From: DASXUX01 sp036504595
Lineage (GTDB): Bacteria > Planctomycetota > SZUA-567 > H5-PLA8
Reading direction: 5' to 3'
Assembly (NCBI GenBank): GCA_036504595.1
Contig: DASXUX010000004.1
Location: 1 to 64,000 of the forward strand
Length of the DNA stretch: 64,000 nucleotides
The notes beneath the pieces were generated by a model, which searched no databases, was not told the origin of the DNA, and saw nothing but the letters and a program-made list of their open reading frames with translations. A program made the translations under genes and the position numbers. Below, one piece after another: positions 19,159 through 27,900 of the stretch (position 1 is the first letter of the stretch; the number at the start of each line of letters is the position of its first letter).

Positions 19159-21006
19159 ATGAGCGCGACACCGCATCCTGAAGGCTACCAAGCCATTCGC
19201 GCGGCCGTCCTTGGCTTCGCGGGCTTTCGCAAGCGCTGGTTGATGCTGGAGGGACTCGGCACGTTTGTGCTGATCGGGCCGGGATTGCTGCTGCTCTGGT
19301 TCTTGCTGGACGTGTTGCTGACTCTGGCGGCGTGGCCGCTCCTCCTCTCCTTCCTGTTGATCTGCGCGCTGAGCGTTTGGGCATGCGTGCGCTGGCTCCT
19401 GCGGCCACTGCTGCGGCGCATGCAGCTTGAACGCGAGGCGCTGCTGGCTGAACGGCTACATGGCCGTTTGGATAACCAGATCATTGGAGCGCTGCAGTTG
19501 GGCGCGGAGGTAGGGCCGGCCGTGCCCGCCTCGGCAAGGGATGGCGGGCAGGGACAACCGCCCCATCTAGGGCACTCGCCTGCGTTGGTGGAGCTTCTCG
19601 TCCAGCGCACGGCAGCGCGGCTTGCGCAAACGGATCTACGCGGTTTGCTGGACCTGCGCCGCGCGCGGAAGATGCTTCAGGCCGGCGGCGCTGTCGCAGT
19701 CTTGGTGCTGTGTTGTTTGATTTTTGCGAGCTCCGTGGTCTCGCAGCGCATCGAACGGTTGCGGCAGGCGTATGCCGTGGTGCTGGACTCGCTTTTTTCG
19801 GTCGAACTGCGCGTCAGCCCCGGCGATCTGGCGGTGGTGCGCGGCAAGCCGGTGACGTTGAGCGCAACAGTGATCGGCGCCAGGCAATCGAAGATCACGC
19901 TGTTGCGCACCGACGTGGAAACGAACCAAGCCACTGCGATCGAACTGCCGCTGCAGAGTTGGGCGGCTGAATTCACGATACAGGCGACGGAAAAATCGTT
20001 CTGGTACCAATTCGAATACGCGGGCAGGCGCAGCGCGCGGCACCAAATTCTGGTCGGAGAGCTTCCGGAACTGAGCAACATCAGTTACGAACTGATCTTC
20101 CCGGCCTACACGGGCCAGCCTTCGCGCACGCTGACCGGGCGGAGTCCCAAGCTGCAGGCGCTGGCTGGCACGAACACGCTGGTCAGCCTGGCGGCAACCA
20201 CCGAGCTGCATCCGGAGATGAGCTACGTGGAGTGGCAGGATGGGACGCGGCAGGCGCTCAACACGAACGGACGCTTCGGACACTTTTCATTTACGATCAC
20301 AAGCAGTGCGAGGGCCTTCATCCATCTTACGGGAAAGTACGGCCGCGGCTTCGAAATGGCGGAGCCGATCGCGATGGAAATCGCCGCCGATCGCGACAAT
20401 GCGCCTTCGGTCGAACTGCTGCTGAAGCGCGACAAGACGACCCTGCTTGCCGAAGAAGCGGCGTCGCTGAGCGTGCCGTACGTGGCCGAGGACGATTTCG
20501 GCGTGGCCGAGGTCACGCTGAATTACCGCATCGATGCGGTGGACGAACTGCTGGCGCGGCCCTTGCGGCAGAATTCAGTGACGCGCGCGATGGAGCCGCC
20601 TCGCGACCGCGCCAAAGGCATGTTCGCGGACGTATTCAAGGGGATGGACCCGCCGCTGGCGCCCGGCGACCGCATTCGCGTGCACCTGACCGCAAAAGAC
20701 AACAATACGGAGACCGGACCGGGCACGGGGCGTTCAAAAACCATCGAGATCATCGTGGTGCGTCCGGACATGGGGCAGTTCACGGAGAAACAGTTTGGCT
20801 TCGAAACGTCCACGCTGCTGGGCGGACTGGCGAAAATCAAACGGGCGACGGACCTGCTGGTCGAACCGCCGCGCAATGTTCTGACGGAGAAGGCACAGAA
20901 AGTCGAAAAGCAGACGCTGCAATCGCGCGTCGCGCCGGAGCTTTGGCCGAGCGGTTCCGAAGATGCCGTGGGCGATTACTTCCGCCTGATGTCGGGAGGG
21001 AAATAA
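19159..21006 (+). CDS. Large membrane protein of the MoxR operon (DUF4175-like layout)
   Basis: 615 residues from the ATG at 19159, which has GAGGG seven bases upstream. Two adjacent membrane helices (about 30-55 and 57-80) and a third near residues 178-195 are followed by a long extracytoplasmic beta-rich region, with segments such as RVSPGDLAVVRGKPV and YAGRRSARHQI. The layout resembles DUF4175-type proteins found with DUF4159 genes, but no decisive motif is visible and the family name is only a suggestion. A diverged GC-rich repeat may underlie PAVPASARDGGQGQ near residue 120. Only two bases separate it from the next gene. Confidence 0.7.
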   Translation: MSATPHPEGYQAIRAAVLGFAGFRKRWLMLEGLGTFVLIGPGLLLLWFLLDVLLTLAAWPLLLSFLLICALSVWACVRWLLRPLLRRMQLEREALLAERLHGRLDNQIIGALQLGAEVGPAVPASARDGGQGQPPHLGHSPALVELLVQRTAARLAQTDLRGLLDLRRARKMLQAGGAVAVLVLCCLIFASSVVSQRIERLRQAYAVVLDSLFSVELRVSPGDLAVVRGKPVTLSATVIGARQSKITLLRTDVETNQATAIELPLQSWAAEFTIQATEKSFWYQFEYAGRRSARHQILVGELPELSNISYELIFPAYTGQPSRTLTGRSPKLQALAGTNTLVSLAATTELHPEMSYVEWQDGTRQALNTNGRFGHFSFTITSSARAFIHLTGKYGRGFEMAEPIAMEIAADRDNAPSVELLLKRDKTTLLAEEAASLSVPYVAEDDFGVAEVTLNYRIDAVDELLARPLRQNSVTRAMEPPRDRAKGMFADVFKGMDPPLAPGDRIRVHLTAKDNNTETGPGTGRSKTIEIIVVRPDMGQFTEKQFGFETSTLLGGLAKIKRATDLLVEPPRNVLTEKAQKVEKQTLQSRVAPELWPSGSEDAVGDYFRLMSGGK

Positions 21007-21008
21007 CA

Positions 21009-21872
21009 ATGTGGGATATCAAGTGTGAAAACGGAGAAGACGGGCGGACGCGGAGAAAGAGCAACGGGGCGAGAAGCGTTTGTCTGTGCTGCTTGCTGTT
21101 TGCGCTCGCGGTCATGGACGCGGTGAAAGCGGAGTCGTGGGCGGAACGGGCGGGGGCAATGAACCGGAAGGAGATTTCGGCGGCGGACGCCACGGCTACG
21201 CGCGGCGACAAGGATAAGGATCAGCGAAACAGGGTCAGCATGCGCCGGATCAAGCCGGCGATGAAAAGCGTGGACTGGGATACCGACCCAACGGCAATCC
21301 CGTCGGCGATGTATCAATTCAGCAAGCGCGCAGAGATGCCCGTGTACATCAACAATGACGGGCTCGACCTGGCGACGAACGAGCTTTTTGAGCATACGGT
21401 CGTCTACCTGACCTCGCACAACGCCTGGTCGCTGAATGAAAAAGAAGTCGAGAACCTCTCCCGTTGGCTGAAGCGTGGCGGCACACTCTTTCTGGATGAT
21501 TGCTATCTGCGCGGCAGCCCGTTTGCCGAATGCGTCCGGCCGGAAGTCGCACGGCTGATTCCGGGCGCGGAACCGGCGATGCTGCTGAAAGAGGACGCGC
21601 GCGTCGCGGATGCATTCCGCATCTTGTATCCAACGCCATGGCCGGGTGAAGAGGCGAGCTTTGAGAACCGGCCGTGGCAGTATTTCATGCTCGATGACCG
21701 CCCGGCAGTGGTCTTTTCGCCGAACGACGACGGCTGCGGCTGGGAGTATTCCACGCCGCCGACCGCATCCAATCCGCTGGGAGAACCCATCGGGCACGGC
21801 GGCGACAACCGGCAGCGCGAAGTGATGTTTCAGTGGTTGACGAATTTGCTTCTGTTCATTTACACGCATTGA
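21009..21872 (+). CDS. DUF4159 domain protein, exported
   Basis: 287 residues. A signal peptide is likely (RSVCLCCLLFALAVMDAVKA). The mature part (about 85-287) matches DUF4159: WDTDPTAIPSAMYQF near the start, the helix-rich LNEKEVENLSRWLKRGGTLF, then DDCYLRGS. The first 20 codons are largely word-repeat sequence (AAAACGGAGAAGACGGGCGG-like), so the original start may have been replaced. DUF4159 proteins are exported partners in MoxR/VWA operons of Planctomycetes and relatives; their biochemical role is not known. Confidence 0.85.
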   Translation: MWDIKCENGEDGRTRRKSNGARSVCLCCLLFALAVMDAVKAESWAERAGAMNRKEISAADATATRGDKDKDQRNRVSMRRIKPAMKSVDWDTDPTAIPSAMYQFSKRAEMPVYINNDGLDLATNELFEHTVVYLTSHNAWSLNEKEVENLSRWLKRGGTLFLDDCYLRGSPFAECVRPEVARLIPGAEPAMLLKEDARVADAFRILYPTPWPGEEASFENRPWQYFMLDDRPAVVFSPNDDGCGWEYSTPPTASNPLGEPIGHGGDNRQREVMFQWLTNLLLFIYTH

Positions 21873-21873
21873 T

Positions 21874-21950
21874 TGGTGAGTGGTGGAGTGGTGGAGTGGT
21901 ACTTGGTGAGTGGTGATTGGTACTTGGTGAGTGGTAGTTTGGTGGTCTGG
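21874..21950. repeat. GGTGAGTGGT word repeat
   Basis: The whole gap before the 2681-codon gene consists of variants of GGTGAGTGGT, GGAGTGGT and GGTACTT. The same words recur at 41311-41335. No separate ribosome-binding site can be told apart from the repeat. Confidence 0.7.
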
Positions 21951-21952
21951 CG

Positions 21953-24900
21953 ATGAGAAATTCAGTGCCAAAAAGAACCGGCAGCATACGTCTGAGTTCC
22001 ACTCGGGGCTTGTTTGTCCTCATTTTTGCGTTTTGCGTTCTGAGTTTTGAATTGAGTGCCGTGGCCGTGGAGATCGAGTTCCGGCTCGTGCCGTACGATC
22101 ATCCGGAGGTGACGGTGGAGACGCTGCAGCGCGAGCGGCCTGTCACCGAGCCGGTGACGACGTCCCGCGGCACTGAATTTCAGCAGATCGGGTTGGATTT
22201 GGTCTGCTGGTCGCGAAACGTACTGCTCGACGGCCAGCCGCTCTTTGAACGCTACCACGATGGCAAATACATCGACCGCTTCCCTCGAGCCAAGCGCCCC
22301 GTCAACCCCGGCAAGCACATCATCTGGCCGGGAGAGCACGCATTCACCGTTGCGCCCGATGGCTCGCTGACCAGCGGCAGCCTCGACTTGCTTCTGGAGA
22401 AGGGGCTCGTGCGGATCAAGAGTTACCCCGTCACGGTTCGCGCTTTCAACGCAAATGACGATTCTCCGACCGCCGAAGCAGCGCCGCTCCCGAACATGAC
22501 TGTCCGCGATGCCGCCGAACTTGAGGCCAAAGACGTAAAGAATGCGCCCAAGCCGCACGATCTGCTTCCGAGCTACGAACGCTTCGCCCCGCTGACCGTA
22601 TGGCTGCCGGCGTCGCAGAACGGCAAGGGGTATGTGCTGCACCCGATGGGCTTGTCGTTCCGCCTCGGCGCACAAGGAATCGTGCCCAGCGAAGAAGGCG
22701 GCGCAATTCCCGGCGTGAAGATTAGAGATTGGGCGATCGAAATTCCCCTGTATTCGTATCCGATCACCGGCGCGGCCGGTTGCAGCGCGGTCGTTCAGGG
22801 CGTTGAGAAACTCGCATGGCCCCAGCCCGAAGCCGGCCGGGCGAAGCACACGAACTGGTATCCGCGACGCGAAGCCTATGAACTGCGCGTCTCCGACACC
22901 GGACCGGCGATTCTGGCAGACGGCGGCCTGCTCGCAATGCCGGTCAAATCCATGCGCGTTGACATGGCAGACCGCGCGAAAGGCGTGCAGCGCGCCGTGC
23001 TGGTGGAACTGGCCGGCAGTCACTATCACCCTGGCGAAAAAGCCAAGGCGCGCGTTCAGGTCTGTGGAAGTGCGGCGCCGGCCGGCGAGGACGCCGGCAC
23101 CACCGCGCCGGAAGAAGTCTTCGGCCGTTTGCAGCAGTTCGAGGGCGGAGCTTGGACGGAACTGGCCATTTCGTCGGCAGAGAACGGTGCGATTACGTTT
23201 GCCCTGCCGAACGCGACAGACGACGTTTACCGCTTGCGTCTGGGCATCCGCGCCAAAGATATGTCGAGCGAAATCAGCGCCGATACACTGATCACGCTCG
23301 CTGGCGAGAGCAAGGTGGCGCTCGGCGTTTTCACGCAGCGAGGGCGCAGCGCGTTCTTCCGCGGCGAATCTTTCTGGATTGGCTTGGGCGCGCTGGTTGG
23401 CTCGGGGGAGATCGCCGCGGGCTCGCCGTTACAGGTTGATCTCGTCGGGCCGGACGAGCGGCGCTTGAACATCCTGAAGGAGAAGTTGGCTGGACCGGTG
23501 AACAGGCGCGAAACGTTCATTGTGCGTTTGGACGAGCGCAGTTCGCAGCTCCTCGCCGCTGGAGAGTATCGCATCGAGGCAAAGTTAGGCGGATTCTCTA
23601 GCAGGCCGAAGCGCATCGCCATCGTCGATCCTCAACCGCGAACGCATTTCACGAACCTGCTCGTGGGAAAGTACAACGTTCTGGGTGAGCAGTACGAGAA
23701 GGTCATTCATACGGGCGAAGGCGCCGACGAACTGGCGCGCACGATCGTCGCGCTCGGCTACAACGGCTTCATGGGCATGTCGTATGACATGAACCGTGTC
23801 ATGCATCCGAGAGCCGAGATCGAACGCTTAGTGCGGCAGCGCCCGGAGCTTGGGCCGTGGGAATCGTATCAGCAGTCCAGCGGGCGCGACCGGTTTCTGG
23901 ACGCGTGCGTGCGCTACAACCTGCCCTTCTGGGAAAACATGCTGACGTACAACGACACCTCGCTCCCACGCGAGGAAAAAATCATTTCGGCGTGCGAGCG
24001 TTTTGCGGGATTGGAAGTCAGTTCGCTGCGGTACAATCCGGCGTTCCGCGGCATTTGCCTGTACGATGAAATCTACTCGCGCTCGCTGAATGACAACTCT
24101 TCGGTCGTTGCGGCTTTCGAACGCGCGCACGAAATGAGCTATCGCGAACTGAATCCGGGCATGACCAGCGCGAAGGCGATCAAGGCATTGGAGCGCTTCG
24201 TCGGCCGTCCCGCGGGGCAGCGGCCATACGAGGACCTCGCGGCGTTTCGCACATGGCCGGCGCACGAGGACCGCGCGTGGCGAGTCTTCTCGGCGCGGCT
24301 GGCTGGTGCGGCCAAAGAGGTGATGCCGGGATCGTTCAACTTTGTGCTCAATCGGTATTTTGGCGGGAACGGCTCCAACCTCAGCGTGTTCGGAAAAGAG
24401 GAGGAGCTTTACGCGCCGCTCGATGCCGCCGCATGCGTGATGTACAAGGACGGCGGATCGGGTGACCGTCCGGTCTTCGCGCCGATGCAGGCTGACGTGA
24501 TGCGGGTGGCGCCGGCGTCCGCGCCCGCCGGCAGGGACGCCGGCGCCACCGGCGCTACCGGAATTCCGGTTTGGACACAGTTGCACAATTTCCACGCGTC
24601 GGGGCTTTATGGCGCGCACCTTCTGCGGCAGGCGTTCTTTGCGCTCTCGCAGAAAGTCGAAGGCTTCACGTACTTCACGATTGAGCACGATCAGCACTCG
24701 CCGCAATATGCAGACAACCGCGAAACGGCCCGCGCCATCGCAGGGACGCTCTGCACACGGTACGGCGACTTTTTTCTTTCGCTGCAAAAGGGGTACGGAA
24801 AGGTTGCCATCTATTACTCGCGGGACGCGGATTATCTTGGAATGAAGAAAACGAACAACTTGCGCTGCCAGTGCGAGGGCCTGTGGGTGGCGTGCATGCG

Positions 24901-27900
24901 CGCGGGATTCCCCGCTGATTTCCTGCGCGATGGCGATATCCGCGCGGGGCGGGGCATGACGTACGACGTGATTTTTGCTCCGGGTTTCCAATTCGAGGAA
25001 GAATGCCCGCCGGAGACGTTGGCGGCGCTCAAACGACTGCTGGGAGCCGGAAAAACGCTTGCAGTGGAGCGTTCCAGCAAGCTGCCGCTCGACGGGCTGA
25101 CGCGGTTGGAATCGGAATTGGACGAGTACGACGACAAGCTCGGCGGCGCGTTCCCGAAGTTCATCGATTTTGAGTCCGAAATGGTGTGGGACCGCACGGA
25201 AGAGACCACGAAGCTGGTGCACGACTTCTTAGCCAAGCGCATTCCCCCAGCAGCGCGGTGGGTTGCGCCAGCCTCCGCACCGGCCGGCAGGGACGCCGGC
25301 ACCACCGCCGGCCCCACCATCGGACCGGACTGGCTGCGCTGCGGGGACGGCCAGTACATGGTCATTCCGAATTTCTCGTTCACAGGCTTCACGGGTTTGT
25401 ACAAGACGCTCTACCAGGCGCCGGAGTGCGTCACGCTGTCGTTCCCGAAGCGTCCGCCGGTCTGTTACGACGTGCTCGAGATGCGCCGCGTTGACGTGAA
25501 GAGCGAAGGCGATTCGATGACGCTCGCCGCAGACATGCGTCACTACCCCGGCAAGATATACGCGTTCTTGCCTGCGGCGGTGGAGTCGCTGTCGCTTAAG
25601 GTAAGCGCCGGCATTCGCGCGGGCGAGACGTTGCGCTTTGAGGCGTGCGCGCTGGACTCGGCAGGAAAACGCATCGAGGCGAGTTTTCCCATTGAGATAA
25701 AGCTGACCGATCCAGCGGGCACGGTGCGGATGGAGTGCTTCCGGGCTGCGTCGCCGGTCTTTAGCGGTACGTACATGGTTCCGGTCAACGCGGCAGCGGG
25801 GACATGGACGTTGCGCACGTGCGAACTGATCAGCGGCGCGGCGGCCGAGGCGCGCATTTCGGTGCAGGCGGCCGAGGCGAACATTGCGGCGGCGCTCGAC
25901 ACGCGGAAGGTCTTCACGCAAGACGCGCCGCGTATTCGAGCGTTCCTGAAGCAAAAGCCGATGATCAGCATTCCGCTCAGTGAACGGCAAACCTGGGCGC
26001 GACCGATTGCTGAGAAACTCCAGGGGGAACTGACGCGCCGCGGGGGACAGGCGCAGGTCGTTTTGGCGGTAGCGGCGATGCACATGCCCGGGCGTTGGGA
26101 TCAAGACAGGCCAGTGTTGGACGGGTCGCGGCTGTGGCGCGGCGATGTGGTCCTGCCGGAGACGCTGGCGGACGCTCCGCTAATACTGCTTGGAAAACGC
26201 GGGGAGAATCCATTCATTGATGCGCTGATCGGCCGTGACGCTCTGGCGACGCTGATCAGCGAGGCGTTCCCCGGGCCCGGCCGTGCGCTGGTGTGCTGGA
26301 CGCGCCGCGCGTTCTGCAACGAACACGATACGGTGTGCGTTTTGGCCGAGGATGAAGCGGGGCTTTCGGCGGGCGTGGCGGAGTTGCTGACGCTTTTCGA
26401 CAGTACCGCTGAAAACAAGATATCAGCAGGCCTAACCCCCCAACCCCCTTCGCTCGAAGGGAAGGGGGAGCCGAAGGAACGGAAGGACGCGGAGACGCGG
26501 GGACACGGGGACGAGGAGAAGAAACGCGTTGGCGGCTTCGGCGATTCGATCGCCGGCGAGGACATGGTGCGCTGCCTGGATGTGGACGCAAAGACGGGCC
26601 GCGCGCTGATCGGGACGTTCGGGTATGGGCACAATCTGTTCTGTCTGGATGCCAACGGCAAGGCCTTATGGAAAGTTTTCCTGCCGGAGCATGACGTGTA
26701 TTTCGCCAAATGGTACGACGAGGGCCGGCGCGCGATCACAGGGACAAGCCGCGGCGCCAGCGTGTTTCTGCTCGATGGGCAGGATGGCAAGGTGCTGCGC
26801 AAGTTCGCATCCACCGAATGGCTGCAAACGCACTACAACGAAGGCGCGGTGGACACGGCGGTCCACATCGAGATCAACAGCGCGCTCAAGACAATCCTGA
26901 TCGGCGGAATGACGGGGCTGATGGCCGTGGACTACGACGGCAAGCGGCAGTGGTTCTACGATCGAGCCGAGGCGATTGTGGCGATTCCCAAAGAAGCCGA
27001 TCCGGGGGCGCAGGCGGCAGCATTTGGCAACAGCGTTGTGAGTGGGAATGTTGCGCTGAGCCCGGACGGCTCAAAAATCGTCTATGGCGAATACGAAGTT
27101 TGCGGTTCGACGGTCGATATGAAACGTGTGGTGGACGTGTGGGCGTTTCGTCCGAAAGTGCTCGACGCACGCTCCGGCGCCGTGCTGCTTACCAACATAG
27201 ACGATCCCGGAAACAAGACCGATCCCCACGGGTGGTCGGTCAGTTGGCCAAAGGGTTCCGAGAATCCGTTTGTTCACGTTGACGGCACTGTCGCGCCACT
27301 GCTGCCCGACGGCAAACTCGGCGAACGTGTCGTGTCGCCCGGCCGCAAGCTTGGCGATGGCCATGTTCTCATCGCGGCCCCAACGAGCGTCGCAGTTTTG
27401 AACGAGAAGAAACAATTGTGGCGCGCCGAAGGCATGCCGGTCTGCATTCCCGAACTGGACGTGCTTGATGAGCCGGCAGGGCGGCTATATCGCAGCGACG
27501 AGGACGGCGGCATTCACTGCCTGGAGGTAAAGAGCGGGAAGACGCTCTGGACAGCGCGTCAGCCGTTCTGTTCGCTGCTGGCACCCGCCGGCACGGAGGC
27601 CGGCGCTACCATTGTTGCGGGCGGGCTGGATGGAACGATCTCCGCGTTGAGCGCGGACGGTAAGCCGCGCTGGACCGTTCGGCTGCGCGAACTGCATGAG
27701 ATGCCGAAGTCTGATTACGCCGGATATGTGGACGCGGCGCGGCGGCGGGACGTGGACTCGACCGGCGAACTCTTCCACGTTAACGCCGATGCGAAAGGCG
27801 AGTACGACAAGATCTTGCGCATGGGAATCGAGCAATTCGACGACTTTGGCTTCGAAGGTGCCGCAGTTGGGGTGGTGCCGGCCTCCGCGCCGGCCGGCAG

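Noticed and set aside
20232..21008. 5' extension of the DUF4159 gene
   Set aside because: It overlaps the previous membrane protein gene in another frame; the ATG at 21009 followed by a signal peptide explains the gene.
21874..21950. Possible CRISPR array
   Set aside because: Repeats are too short, imperfect and contiguous, with no spacers of constant length and no cas genes in the window.
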